Positions 17,363 to 26,781 are shown, counted from the stretch's first letter. The stretch: 64,000 nucleotides of DNA from Kordiimonas sp. (GCA_002700365.1 PADB01000009.1:271284-335283), one strand, 5' to 3'. The notes: generated from the letters alone by a model not told the origin. Numbers and translations: made by a program.

Positions 17363-19236
17363 TTTGCGTCTCCCAGCTTGGCTTCAATTGCAGCCAGAAT
17401 TTCAGAAATTTTGAAAGGTTGACCCGAAATTTTTGTCAGGCCATGTGTATCCAACAGGAATTGACTACGTAGCAACGTATCAAGCTGGCCATTGTTCATC
17501 TCGGCCACGATAACGTCATCATAGCTTTCCAGCAATTCCTGCAAATTCGTCGGCAATGGCCAAATATGGTTCAAGTGGATATGTGATACATCCAGGCCTT
17601 CCGCACGCGCTTTCTTCACGGCCTGATGGATCGCCCCTTTTGTGGACCCCCACCCGACGATAGCCAATTTACCACCGGCCTGCCCCTGATCAACTTTTTG
17701 TTCAGGAAGGTCTTTGGCAATCCCCAGAATTTTATCCCGGCGAATTTCTGTCATCTTCTGGTGGTTATCGGCATCATAGGAAATATGGCCAGAATTAAAG
17801 TCTTTCTCAATACCACCTATCCGATGTTGCAGGCCCGGCGTGCCAGCTTTGGCCCAAACGCGTGCCAATGTTTCCTCATCACGAATAAACGGATGGAAAC
17901 CTTCAACTTCTGTATGAAACTTAACAGGGAAAGGCTCATAATCGTTGATATCAGGCAACTTCCACGGCACCGCCGCATTGGTAATATAGCCGTCAGTCAG
18001 CAACATAACTGGCGTCATATATTTTGTCGCAAGACGTGTTGCTTCAATCGCCATATCAAAACAATCCAGCGGCGATGACGCAGACAGTACCACCAGTGGC
18101 GCATCACCATTACGTCCCCATACAGCCTGGAACAAATCTGATTGTTCTGTTTTTGTCGGCAACCCTGTAGACGGACCAGCCCGTTGCACGTCCACAATCA
18201 CCAAGGGCAGCTCTGCACTGATCGCAAGGCCGATAGCCTCTGTCTTCAGGGCAATCCCCGGACCGGAACTTGTCGTTACTCCTAACGATCCCGTAAAAGA
18301 TGCACCAATTGCCGAACACACTGCCGCAATTTCATCTTCCGCCTGGAAAGTTACAACACCGTATTCCTTCATATTGGATAGCGAATGCAGCAGGACTGAT
18401 GCGGGTGTAATCGGGTATGACCCTAACATCAGCGGTAGGTCAGCAAGCTGCGCGCCAGCCAACAGCCCCCAGGCCATTGATTGCCCGCCGGTCACTGTCC
18501 GGTATTCACCTGGTTCTTCCTGCACTTTACCAATATGATAGCGGCGTACATCCATAGACATTTCCGCGGTTTCACCAAAGGCATGGCCCGCGTTAAGTGC
18601 CGCCACGTTAGCCGCTGCAATTTCAGGCTTTTTGGCAAATTTGGATTCCAGCCATTCAACGATCGGCTGGCGTTTACGCCCGAACATCCATAACATCAAC
18701 CCCAGGGTCCACATGTTCTTTGTCCGCAACGCATCTTTATTGCCTAGACCAAAATCTTTAACGGCCTCCAGAGTTTGTTTGGAGATATCCAGTCTTAAGA
18801 CCTGAAATGGGGCCAGGTCGTCACTATCCAGCGGGTTGTTTTCATAACCCGCTTTAGAAAGGTTCTTTGCGTTGAAGGCTGATTCGTCAACCACAATCAA
18901 ACCGCCAGGGCGCAATTCACTTAAATTCACTTTCAAGGCCGCCGGATTCATAGCTACCAATACATCCGGCTGATCCCCGGCCGTAGAAACCTCTACCGCG
19001 CCAAAATTAATCTGGAATGCCGACACCCCAAATGTAGTCCCCACAGGTGCCCGAATTTCCGCAGGGAAGTCAGGGAATGTTGTCAGGTCAGACCCTTCCA
19101 ATGCCGTAGCAACGGAAAACTGGTTTCCTGTCAACTGCATGCCATCACCTGAATCGCCCGCAAATCTGAGGACGACAGATTCCAGCTCCGTCACATCATC
19201 TCGTGCCGATGCCAATATACTTTCATGAACAGTCAT
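17359..19236 (-). CDS. korA: 2-oxoglutarate:ferredoxin oxidoreductase, fused gamma-alpha subunit
   Basis: The 625-residue protein fuses the gamma domain (about residues 20-200, with RFAGDSGDGMQLTGNQF and EIRAPVGTTFGVSAFQ) with the alpha pyrimidine-binding domain (from about residue 215, GGQSMAWGLLAGAQL, FQAEDEIAAVCSAIGASF, SSGPGIALKTEAIGLA). The ATG at 19236 (MTVHESI) is chosen over an upstream start because AAGGA sits 8 bases before it. This fused architecture is typical of aerobic and microaerobic bacteria that use a KGOR. A divergent LysR gene 250 bp away may control it. Confidence 0.9.
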   Translation of the reverse strand: MTVHESILASARDDVTELESVVLRFAGDSGDGMQLTGNQFSVATALEGSDLTTFPDFPAEIRAPVGTTFGVSAFQINFGAVEVSTAGDQPDVLVAMNPAALKVNLSELRPGGLIVVDESAFNAKNLSKAGYENNPLDSDDLAPFQVLRLDISKQTLEAVKDFGLGNKDALRTKNMWTLGLMLWMFGRKRQPIVEWLESKFAKKPEIAAANVAALNAGHAFGETAEMSMDVRRYHIGKVQEEPGEYRTVTGGQSMAWGLLAGAQLADLPLMLGSYPITPASVLLHSLSNMKEYGVVTFQAEDEIAAVCSAIGASFTGSLGVTTSSGPGIALKTEAIGLAISAELPLVIVDVQRAGPSTGLPTKTEQSDLFQAVWGRNGDAPLVVLSASSPLDCFDMAIEATRLATKYMTPVMLLTDGYITNAAVPWKLPDINDYEPFPVKFHTEVEGFHPFIRDEETLARVWAKAGTPGLQHRIGGIEKDFNSGHISYDADNHQKMTEIRRDKILGIAKDLPEQKVDQGQAGGKLAIVGWGSTKGAIHQAVKKARAEGLDVSHIHLNHIWPLPTNLQELLESYDDVIVAEMNNGQLDTLLRSQFLLDTHGLTKISGQPFKISEILAAIEAKLGDAK

Positions 19237-19455
19237 TATTTTCTTCCTTAGATTCAAGACCGCAAAGACACGAACCTGAACTGACATATAATATGGGAAA
19301 CATACTGCATGGTCCCCGACTTCTCATTGTGCGGCCTATAAACTCCCGTCTTTGGAAACTTATAATACACACGATTTTTGTTATTATTATCTTTATACCG
19401 CTTTAGTATGTACTAAATTAAATGATTAAAAAAAATTAATTTTATTCGATATTCC

Positions 19456-19474
19456 ATATCAATATTATTGATAT
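19456..19474. promoter_or_regulatory. Perfect LysR-type palindrome upstream of the LysR gene
   Basis: ATATCAAT-ATT-ATTGATAT is a perfect 8-3-8 inverted repeat that contains ATC-N9-GAT, the half-site spacing seen in several LysR targets. It lies 12 bp before the divergent LysR start, in the A+T-rich gap shared with korAB. Autoregulation by that LysR protein is the simplest inference. Confidence 0.5.
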
Positions 19475-19486
19475 ATAATCCTTCGT

Positions 19487-20404
19487 ATGTTGCGCATCAC
19501 ACTTAAACAACTTCAGGCCTTTGATGCCATTGCCCGACTTGGTAGCGTTTCCAACGCGGCCCAGTCACTTTCTCTTAGTCAATCGACAATCAGCATGTCC
19601 TTGAAAGAACTAGAAGATCGTCTTGCATCGCCACTTTTTTACCGTGAAGGCCGCCGCTTAGTCCTCAGTGGCTTTGGACGCGAAATATTACCTAAGGCGC
19701 GAGATATACTGGACAAGGTTCAATCAATTGAAAATCTTGGCCATTCCAGTGAAAAAACACTATCTGGCGAAATCAGAGCCAGTGTCAGCACAACTATCGC
19801 AAATTATATTGTCCCTGCGAATACCGGCAATTTTCTCAAGATCGCACCCGACGCCCAATTTAACCTTCGTGTCGGCAATACCGAACAAGTCATTACCGAT
19901 TTACGTCGCTTCCAATCAGATATTGGTCTTATCGAAGGCATTTGCAATGATAGCCAGATCATTAGTCAGCCATGGCGAAAAGACAACCTCGTTATTATCG
20001 CGAACCCAGACCACCCGTTATGCAAAAAAACCAATATCACATTTGACGATTTACTAGCCCAAAACTGGGCACTTCGTGAACCCGGCTCCGGCACCCGCGA
20101 CACCTTTGAAAAAGCGATGCGTCAATATGGCGGACAAACTTTTACACTTTCTCTTGCCATTGAACTTGCCCATACCGAAGCCTTAAAGCGCATTATTCAG
20201 GTAAACTACTTTTTAGGCTGTATTTCCGAATTTGCAGTCCAACGCGAAATCGAACGTGGCGACCTTGTCGTTTTATCTACTCCCTTTCTTAACCTTGAAC
20301 GTACCCTATATTTACTCACACGTGCAGGACAAACCCTCAGCCCCTTAATGGAAACATTTCGTAATTTCTGTCTGACGCAATCCGTTGATGACCGCGCTGT
20401 CTAA
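19487..20404 (+). CDS. LysR-family transcriptional regulator, divergent from korAB
   Basis: The 305-residue protein has an N-terminal winged HTH (FDAIARLGSVSNAAQSLSLS, then STISMSLKELEDRLASPLF). The C-terminal substrate-binding fold is of the CysB/CbbR/YeiE group, with GEIRASVSTTIANYIVP, LREPGSGTRDTFEKAM and GCISEFAVQREIERGDL. The divergent placement next to korAB and a perfect palindrome before its start suggest it regulates itself and perhaps the korAB promoter. The ligand is unknown. The gene looks more A+T-rich than its neighbours. Confidence 0.85.
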   Translation: MLRITLKQLQAFDAIARLGSVSNAAQSLSLSQSTISMSLKELEDRLASPLFYREGRRLVLSGFGREILPKARDILDKVQSIENLGHSSEKTLSGEIRASVSTTIANYIVPANTGNFLKIAPDAQFNLRVGNTEQVITDLRRFQSDIGLIEGICNDSQIISQPWRKDNLVIIANPDHPLCKKTNITFDDLLAQNWALREPGSGTRDTFEKAMRQYGGQTFTLSLAIELAHTEALKRIIQVNYFLGCISEFAVQREIERGDLVVLSTPFLNLERTLYLLTRAGQTLSPLMETFRNFCLTQSVDDRAV

Positions 20405-20410
20405 ATTAAA

Positions 20411-21298
20411 CTATGCGACCTCTTTTATCAGTCCTTCAAATAATTTTCTGTCTTCAGTTATAATCTCGTCCAACCATTCGATGACCCGACTGATCCGCGG
20501 CACATGACGTAATTCCGGATGCACAAGCAACCACAAATCACGACGTACGATTGTGGGGGTCAACCTGACAAGACTATCATCCGCATCCCCCAAATAGCAG
20601 GCCAGGACGCCGACCCCTACGCCTTCACGCAGGGCTGCATGCATGGTCGGCCCAACAGCTAGACGCAATGCTGTTTTCCGCGCAGGATAATTATTAATGA
20701 CCCATTGCGCCTCCGGAAGGTGGGCATAAAGGTCATCATAATCAACCCACGGACATCCTTCCAATCCCACTTTGCGCGACTGCTCTGCTAATTCCGGACT
20801 GGCATATACCGCACACGCCACCGTCGAAATACGGCGGGTCAGCACATTGCCTTTTTGCGGGCGGACCATACGCAGGGCCAAATCAGCCTCCCGACGGGAT
20901 AAATTTAACTGGTTGCCATCGGCAATCATCTCTAGGGTAATATCAGGATATCGGCGACGAAACTCTTCGATACGAGGAATAAGATACCCCCCCACAATAG
21001 TCGCCACAGATGTCAGTCGCACTTCCCCGCTTAAAGACAAGTCCTGATCGGTGACGGCCCGTTCTATGGCGGCTGTTTGTTGCTCAACCTGTTCGGCATG
21101 GGCCAAAATATTCTCACCCATTTCCGTTGCCACATAGCGCCCGTCAACACGCAGGAATAACCCCGCCCCCAACTCTTCTTCCAGAAGGGTCAGACGGCGT
21201 GAAACTGTTGTCGGGTCCGCGCGCACCATTTCCGATGCCCCAGCAAGCGTTCCTGAACGCGCCACCGCCAACACATATTTCAGATCATTCCAATTCAT
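20411..21298 (-). CDS. LysR-family transcriptional regulator
   Basis: The 295-residue protein has the N-terminal HTH MNWNDLKYVLAVARSGTLAG and DPTTVSRRLTLLEEELGAGL. A LysR substrate-binding domain follows, with GEVRLTSVATIVGGYLIPRI and EADLALRMVRPQKGN. It ends 6 bp from the end of the other LysR gene (convergent). Two direct ATCACTATT repeats 21 bp apart lie just before its start, a candidate regulatory site. The target genes are unknown. The GST gene 476 bp upstream, facing away, is a candidate. Confidence 0.85.
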   Translation of the reverse strand: MNWNDLKYVLAVARSGTLAGASEMVRADPTTVSRRLTLLEEELGAGLFLRVDGRYVATEMGENILAHAEQVEQQTAAIERAVTDQDLSLSGEVRLTSVATIVGGYLIPRIEEFRRRYPDITLEMIADGNQLNLSRREADLALRMVRPQKGNVLTRRISTVACAVYASPELAEQSRKVGLEGCPWVDYDDLYAHLPEAQWVINNYPARKTALRLAVGPTMHAALREGVGVGVLACYLGDADDSLVRLTPTIVRRDLWLLVHPELRHVPRISRVIEWLDEIITEDRKLFEGLIKEVA

Positions 21299-21774
21299 CT
21301 ATCACTATTGATCTATTTTTAATCACTATTCGGGCTGCCATACGGGCTTTGTCGTCTCAACACACATTGGCATTGCTTACCGGGCTAAAAAATCTTACTT
21401 CCTGCATATTTGCAGCAATTATAGCACAAGACACCATTATCACCGCATAAATTCAGCGTCATTTTTATTAAACGATAAATTCATAAAGGTAAAGTAAATT
21501 AAGCCCCCTTCATATGCATTTTTTTGCGCATTTCGCCTGTGCTCTACTGTGCTCTACTGGCAAAAACTCCATAATTAGGAATGTCCTCCCGCTGACATAT
21601 CATTATCCGGTATGTATATACCCATCTGGACAGCGTATTTAGTCGTCATAAGAGCCAACTTTATCAAATTTTGAAGCGGCATTTATGCAGGGCGTATTGG
21701 GTATAATCTATATTCTCTCACCGTTGTTTTTTCCGTAAAATAGAAAATCTTCTACGTACAATAAGGATATTAAC
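21299..21774. other. Intergenic region between LysR and GST genes
   Basis: No gene is supported in these 476 bp. The region holds the direct ATCACTATT pair next to the LysR start and a tandem duplication of the 10-mer TGTGCTCTAC at 21539-21558. No terminator-like hairpin was seen. It presumably carries both divergent promoters. Confidence 0.5.
21301..21330. promoter_or_regulatory. Direct ATCACTATT repeats with 21-bp phase
   Basis: Copies at 21301-21309 and 21322-21330 are identical and two helical turns apart. They lie immediately upstream of the leftward LysR start, as expected for a site bound by an oligomeric regulator on one DNA face. Confidence 0.35.
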
Positions 21775-22563
21775 GTGCTCACGCTCTATACAAACCCCAT
21801 GTCGCCCTGCGCACAAAAAGTCCGCATCGTTCTCGCCGAAAAGGGGCTGGAATGGACGCCCGTACATGTCGACCTGCAGAATAAGCAAAACCTTGAACCA
21901 GACTATCTGAAACTGAACCCGTTGGGAGTGGTGCCGACCCTCGTTGATAACGGCAAACCCATTATCGAATCTTCTTTGATTTGCGAATATCTTGATGAAG
22001 CATATCCCCAAACACCACTACGACCAGAAGATCCCTATCTCCGGGCACAAATCAGGCTCTGGTGCAAACATATTGACAACAAACTACACCCTTCATGTGG
22101 GGCGCTACAATGGCCCCTCGTGATGCGGCCGACATTGATGGAAAAGACCGAAGAAGAACGTAATGCCTTATTGGAACGAGTCGTAGAAAAACCCCGCCGC
22201 GAGCGGCAAAAAAGGTTGGTCAAATTCGGTCTGGAAGCACCAGATGTCGTCGATGCGGTGAAAACCTATCACAATACAATTATCAAAATGGAAGCCGCAC
22301 TGGAAGACAACGCATGGCTTGTGGGCGACCAATTTAGCATTGCCGATTGTGCTATGGCTCCCTATTTCCAAACTGTCATCCAATTTGGCTGGCAAGAAAT
22401 TTTCGCCGATTATCCACGCGTTGCAGACTGGATTGCCCGGGTCACAGCACGGCCGTCCTACCAAACGGCTGTCAGTGCAGATTTTCCCCCGGAAACAGTT
22501 GAAAAACTTTTACAGGTCGGTGCCCCTGCCTGGCCGATCATTCAGCGGCATCTCGCCGCATAA
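21775..22563 (+). CDS. Glutathione S-transferase family protein
   Basis: It starts at GTG with AAGGA seven bases upstream. The 262-residue protein has a thioredoxin-like N-terminal domain: LYTNPMSPCAQKVRIVLAEK with a Ser/Cys active-site position, LNPLGVVPTL with the cis-Pro, and IIESSLICEYLDE for glutathione binding. A helical C-terminal domain has WLVGDQFSIADCAMAPYF. The linker region between the domains is longer than in many 200-230 residue GSTs. The substrate is unknown. Confidence 0.9.
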   Translation: MLTLYTNPMSPCAQKVRIVLAEKGLEWTPVHVDLQNKQNLEPDYLKLNPLGVVPTLVDNGKPIIESSLICEYLDEAYPQTPLRPEDPYLRAQIRLWCKHIDNKLHPSCGALQWPLVMRPTLMEKTEEERNALLERVVEKPRRERQKRLVKFGLEAPDVVDAVKTYHNTIIKMEAALEDNAWLVGDQFSIADCAMAPYFQTVIQFGWQEIFADYPRVADWIARVTARPSYQTAVSADFPPETVEKLLQVGAPAWPIIQRHLAA

Positions 22564-22578
22564 TTAAAAAGAACTCAT

Positions 22579-22610
22579 ATGTCATGGCCTTCCCCTCTTG
22601 GCCATGGCAT
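22579..22610. repeat. Hairpin between GST and MATE genes
   Basis: Arms 22579-22589 and 22600-22610 pair over 11 bp with one G-T pair (ATGTCATGGCC/GGCCATGGCAT) around a 10-base loop. There is no T-run, so intrinsic termination is doubtful. It ends 26 bp before the MATE start. Confidence 0.4.
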
Positions 22611-22636
22611 AAGGGCGGCATACAGTAGGAATAAGT

Positions 22637-24010
22637 ATGTCGCCCTTTTCTTTGTCGCCACATAACAGCTCTCTCACGGCCATGCACCGTCGCATGTGGG
22701 CCATTGCCCTGCCCGCCATCATAGCCAATATTTCCAATCCCCTTCTGGGATTAGCCGATACCGCTATTATGGGTCATATGCCAGACACATCCTATCTCGC
22801 AGGACTTGCGCTTGGTACTCTGATTTTCAATGTTCTGTTCATGGGCATGAATTTTCTGCGGATGGGAACCACAGGCCTCGCGGCCCAAACGTCCGGGCGG
22901 GATGACCAAACCGAATTGGCCCTGCTGTTTTTTCGCGCAGCCCTTCTGGCCCTGACAATCGGTTCTTTATTAATTGTCCTCCACCCCCTTATTGGTCCTA
23001 TGGCATTTGCCCTATTGGACGGTGCACCGGATGCGCAGGCAAAAGGACAGATTTATTTCGACATCCGCATTTGGGCCGCCCCGATCACATTGACAAATTA
23101 TTGTATTATGGGCTGGTTATTGGGCCTGCAACAAGCCCGCGACGTCCTCATCATTCAATTGTTCATGAACGGCCTGAACATTGTACTGAATGTCATGTTT
23201 GTCTTTGGCCTGCATATGAACATAGATGGTGTTGCCTATGGCACCTTATGCGCCGAAGTCACCGCCTTGCTGCTGGGAATGACTTTACTTCTCCGCCACT
23301 TCCGGCAACGCACCGGGCAATCGCTGTTCCATCATTTCCATATGTCCGCCATAATGCGCGCCGAAAAAATTCGCCAACTGCTCAGCCTGAACCGAGACAT
23401 CTTCATCCGTACGATTTCCCTTATGGCGGCCTTTACCCTATTTACGGCATTTGGGGCGCGCATGGATAAAGATATACTGGCGACCAATGCCCTGCTGATG
23501 AACTTTGTCATGTTTCTGGCTTTTGGCCTGGATGGTTATGCGCAGGCAGCCGAAGTCCTGGTGGGAGAATATATCGGCCGTGGCAAAGTGACCGCCGTAC
23601 GCCAAAGTGTAAAAATAACCACGCTGTGGGCCTTTCTCACGGCACTTCTCTATATGCTGGTCTATGGTCTATTCGGCTTGCAGTTTGTCGATACACTTAC
23701 TGATTTGGACAATATTCGTCACCTTGCCCGCGATTATTTTTTCTGGATTATATTGATCCCCGGCCTTGCCGTATGGTGCTACCAATTGGATGGTATTTTT
23801 ATTGGCGCAACGTTAGGCCGGGAAATGCGTAATGCGATGCTCTTCTCGTTGGCTTTCTATATCGGTTGCGCCTTTATTCTGGTCCCTCTTTGGGGAAATC
23901 ACGGCCTCTGGCTTTCCTTCTCACTATTTACTGTGATGCGCGCCGCCAGCTTGCTTTACCATTACCCGAAAATAGAAAAGGCTGCCGCAACCGCGACAGC
24001 CTCCACATAA
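22637..24010 (+). CDS. MATE-family efflux transporter (DinF-like)
   Basis: The 457-residue protein has about twelve transmembrane helices in two MatE halves. It opens with MWAIALPAIIANISNPLLGL and ADTAIMGHM, the typical N-terminal entry of DinF/NorM proteins. The loop FRQRTGQSLFHHF separates helices 6 and 7. MATE pumps export drugs or organic cations using Na+ or H+. It lies just after the GST gene and may share its transcript. The substrate is unknown. Confidence 0.9.
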   Translation: MSPFSLSPHNSSLTAMHRRMWAIALPAIIANISNPLLGLADTAIMGHMPDTSYLAGLALGTLIFNVLFMGMNFLRMGTTGLAAQTSGRDDQTELALLFFRAALLALTIGSLLIVLHPLIGPMAFALLDGAPDAQAKGQIYFDIRIWAAPITLTNYCIMGWLLGLQQARDVLIIQLFMNGLNIVLNVMFVFGLHMNIDGVAYGTLCAEVTALLLGMTLLLRHFRQRTGQSLFHHFHMSAIMRAEKIRQLLSLNRDIFIRTISLMAAFTLFTAFGARMDKDILATNALLMNFVMFLAFGLDGYAQAAEVLVGEYIGRGKVTAVRQSVKITTLWAFLTALLYMLVYGLFGLQFVDTLTDLDNIRHLARDYFFWIILIPGLAVWCYQLDGIFIGATLGREMRNAMLFSLAFYIGCAFILVPLWGNHGLWLSFSLFTVMRAASLLYHYPKIEKAAATATAST

Positions 24011-24025
24011 CGATCAATTATCGTT

Positions 24026-24373
24026 TTATATAATATCCAGAACCTGTTCAGGTGGGCGGCCAATCGCGGCTTTATCCCCGTTCACCACAATCGGGCGTTC
24101 AATCAATTTAGGAAAATCGACCATCGCTTTTACTAACGCCTCATCACTCAAATCCGCATTATCCAGATCGTTCTCTTTATATTCAGCTTCTTTCCGGCGC
24201 ATCAATTCCCGTGGGGATAGTCCCAGTTTCTGCAGGATATCACGTAACGTATCTGCTGAAGGAACATCTTTCAGATATTCAACAATAACGGGGGTGACAC
24301 CCTTGTCTTCTAACAACGCCAACGTCTGTCGTGACTTACTACAGCGGGGGTTATGGTAAATGGTAACGGACAT
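24026..24373 (-). CDS. arsC: Arsenate reductase, glutaredoxin-dependent ArsC family
   Basis: The 115-residue protein has the active-site Cys11 in YHNPRCSKSRQTLALLE and the conserved LIERPIVVNGDKAAIGRPPE near the C-terminus with the arsenate-binding arginine. It reduces arsenate to arsenite using glutathione and glutaredoxin. No arsR or arsB lies in the window, so it is orphaned. It converges on the MATE gene. Confidence 0.9.
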   Translation of the reverse strand: MSVTIYHNPRCSKSRQTLALLEDKGVTPVIVEYLKDVPSADTLRDILQKLGLSPRELMRRKEAEYKENDLDNADLSDEALVKAMVDFPKLIERPIVVNGDKAAIGRPPEQVLDII

Positions 24374-24444
24374 AATCGACTCCTTAACAAAGGCACAAAC
24401 ATTAAATCATCTGTCTGCGTTTATACGCCATTTGTAAGCACTGT

Positions 24445-25488
24445 CTAGCGCCAACCGACCTGATCAAAAGTCATGACCGCCTTACGGTTATGGACAGCAA
24501 AATCCGCCAACGGCAGGGCATCCGCTTTGAACGCACCCCACGATTTCAGGACAGGCGACAACGGCGCCCCTGCCCGCACTGGGTATTCAAAGACTTCCTC
24601 TGCATATATTTGTTGCGCTTTTTCACTGACCAGAAATTTCAATAGAGCAATTGCATTTTCGCGGTTTTTAGCACTTTTTGTCACACCCGCCCCACTGATA
24701 TTCACATGGGCACCACGCCCCTGTTGATTTGGCCAGAATAAGGCCACCTTTTGGGCCGCTTTTGCCTGCGCGCCGCCGGCTTTCGACGCCACCATACGCC
24801 CATAATAATATGAATTGGCAATGGCGACATCACATTCACCACTGGCAACAGCCATAATCTGGTCACGGTCGCCACCTTGTGGCCGCCGGGCAAAGTTTGC
24901 AACAATCCCCTTGGCCCATTGTCGTGCAGCCTCTTCACCCTTATGGGCAATCATGGAAGACAATAAAGACTGGTTATAGATATTCGCAGAAGATCTGACA
25001 CACAAACGCCCGCGCCATTTCTCTGCTGTCAGCTCTTCATAGCTGGACAAGTCTGCCGCACTCACCCGATCTTTGGCAAAAAACAGGACGCGCGCGCGCA
25101 ACGACAATCCAAACCAATGTCCTTCATCATCACGGTATTGCGCGGGAATGACGGTCTTTAATGTTGCATCATCCACAGGCTGAAGAACACCCGCCTTTTC
25201 CGCGCGCACTAGACGCGCCACATCTGCCGTCAATAATAAATCTGCGGGACTATTTCGCCCCTCACTTTTTAAGCGCTGAAGCAAGGCATCCGCCTTGCCG
25301 CTGACAATATTGACCTTAATCCCTGTTTCCGCCGTAAAGGCTTTCAACAAGGGACGCATCAGAATTTCCTGCCGGTATGAGTATATATTCACATGGGGCT
25401 GGCTTGCCAGTACCGGCGTTGTCCATACCCCCTGGCCAATCATAAACAATCCCACCAAAAAGGCCGTCACACGCGAAACACTCAACAT
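24445..25488 (-). CDS. Fe(3+)-binding periplasmic protein of an ABC transporter (FbpA/FutA family)
   Basis: The 347-residue protein has a signal peptide cleaved near residue 29 (TTPVLA/SQPHVN). The fold is of class II binding proteins with VNIYSYRQEILMRPLL at the start. The consecutive tyrosines in IANSYYYGRMV match the iron-binding tyrosines of FbpA/FutA. No permease or ATPase genes are adjacent, so its partners must lie elsewhere. An imperfect Fur-box-like palindrome lies 66 bp upstream, consistent with iron control. Confidence 0.85.
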   Translation of the reverse strand: MLSVSRVTAFLVGLFMIGQGVWTTPVLASQPHVNIYSYRQEILMRPLLKAFTAETGIKVNIVSGKADALLQRLKSEGRNSPADLLLTADVARLVRAEKAGVLQPVDDATLKTVIPAQYRDDEGHWFGLSLRARVLFFAKDRVSAADLSSYEELTAEKWRGRLCVRSSANIYNQSLLSSMIAHKGEEAARQWAKGIVANFARRPQGGDRDQIMAVASGECDVAIANSYYYGRMVASKAGGAQAKAAQKVALFWPNQQGRGAHVNISGAGVTKSAKNRENAIALLKFLVSEKAQQIYAEEVFEYPVRAGAPLSPVLKSWGAFKADALPLADFAVHNRKAVMTFDQVGWR

Positions 25489-25526
25489 TCTTTTATTATC
25501 CTCTGCATAACCGTCACGCTTGTGAA

Positions 25527-25540
25527 TAAAGCATGCTTTA
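25527..25540. promoter_or_regulatory. Palindrome in the fbpA-like promoter region
   Basis: TAAAGCATGCTTTA is a perfect 14-bp palindrome lying between the Fur-like box and the fbpA-like start. It could be part of the operator. The protein is unknown. Confidence 0.35.
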
Positions 25541-25553
25541 CACCTAAACGCAA

Positions 25554-25570
25554 TTAAGATTTATTCTCAA
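25554..25570. promoter_or_regulatory. Candidate Fur box upstream of the iron-binding protein gene
   Basis: Read leftward TTGAGAAT-A-AATCTTAA is a 17-bp imperfect palindrome (6 of 8 positions symmetric). It resembles the 7-1-7 Fur site TTGAGAAT/ATTCTCAA. It lies 66 bp before the start of the FbpA-like gene, and fur is present in the window. Confidence 0.45.
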
Positions 25571-25634
25571 TATTATGTAGGATACCTCATGCACGAGGTC
25601 AATGCGTTGATTTATATCATTCTGGAAAATTGGA

Positions 25635-26708
25635 TTAACGGTAATCGGTCCCCACGGCCTCAGCTACAGAAGCAAAACCATCCGCCGCCAGCAATTGCAG
25701 CAGTTCGTCGCAAATACGATAACTCAAACCCGGTCCTTCATAAACCATGGCAGAATAAAGTTGCACCAAACTGGCCCCTGCGCGAATTTTGGCATACGCC
25801 TGCTGGCCGTTCGAAATCCCTCCCACGCCAATCAGGGGAAGCTTTCCGTCCGTAAGTTTATACATTGTTGACAAAATGGAAGTCGACACATCAAAGACAG
25901 GTTGGCCGCTTAAGCCCCCCGCTTCATGACGGTGCTGGCTCATCAGGGCCTCACGCCCGCCAATAGTGGTATTGCTGATAATTAGTCCATCGACGTTCTG
26001 CGCCATCACCACCTCGGCGATATCTTCACATTCTGCCGGTGACAAGTCTGGCGCAATCTTTACCAATACGGGTTTAGCTGGTGCATCACCTACGATCATG
26101 CCTGTTCTGGCCTGCATCACGCGCGATAATAAATCCGTTAAAGCCTCCCGCCCCTGAAGCCCGCGTAACCCCGGCGTATTCGGGGAAGAAATATTAACGG
26201 TGAAATAATCCGGTAAAGCCCCCAGACCCTTTAACCCCGATACATAATCCACGGCCTGATCTTCCGTGGTTTTATTCGCCCCAATATTGGCACCCACAAT
26301 TCCCCCGGAGATAGCCTTGTCTTGATAATGAATGAGCCGCGCCCGGAAGGCAGCCAATCCTTCATTATTAAACCCCATACGGTTGATAACCGCCTGGTCC
26401 TCCAGCAGCCGAAACAGCCGAGGGCGTGGATTGCCGGGTTGTGCCAAAGGGGTCACGGTGCCAGCTTCAACAAAACCGAACCCGGCCTGAAGCATTGCCC
26501 CCATGACTTCGGCATTTTTATCAAACCCCGCGGCCAAGCCCACGGGGTTTTCAAAAGTCAGCCCCAGGACATCTGTTTTAAGCTTAGGATGACGATATAT
26601 GCCATTTTTAGGGCCAAGTCCCCACTTCAACGCCGTTATCGCAGCCCCGTGGGCGCGTTCCGCATCCAGACAAAATAAAGCGGGGCGTATCGCATCATAA
26701 AAACGCAT
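25635..26708 (-). CDS. pyrD: Dihydroorotate dehydrogenase (quinone), class 2
   Basis: It oxidises dihydroorotate to orotate and passes electrons to quinone at the membrane. The 357-residue protein has the N-terminal helical membrane-association segment typical of class 2, the FMN site NPVGLAAGFDKNAEV, and the substrate loop FTVNISSPNTPGLRGLQG with the class 2 serine region. The ATG at 26708 is preferred because GAGG lies six bases upstream; the alternative TTG adds four residues. Confidence 0.95.
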   Translation of the reverse strand: MRFYDAIRPALFCLDAERAHGAAITALKWGLGPKNGIYRHPKLKTDVLGLTFENPVGLAAGFDKNAEVMGAMLQAGFGFVEAGTVTPLAQPGNPRPRLFRLLEDQAVINRMGFNNEGLAAFRARLIHYQDKAISGGIVGANIGANKTTEDQAVDYVSGLKGLGALPDYFTVNISSPNTPGLRGLQGREALTDLLSRVMQARTGMIVGDAPAKPVLVKIAPDLSPAECEDIAEVVMAQNVDGLIISNTTIGGREALMSQHRHEAGGLSGQPVFDVSTSILSTMYKLTDGKLPLIGVGGISNGQQAYAKIRAGASLVQLYSAMVYEGPGLSYRICDELLQLLAADGFASVAEAVGTDYR

Positions 26709-26781
26709 TTCGGGCCTCAATCAGAAAATCATTTACTCCTGCCACATACCGCATTCATTGCCATAAATAAACCCGACAATC

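Noticed and set aside
21127..21450. Rightward open frame overlapping the second LysR gene
   Set aside because: It lies mainly opposite the LysR HTH coding region, has no family resemblance and no ribosome-binding site.
21539..21558. Tandem 10-mer TGTGCTCTAC
   Set aside because: Two copies only, no symmetry and no gene context; it may be a chance slippage event.
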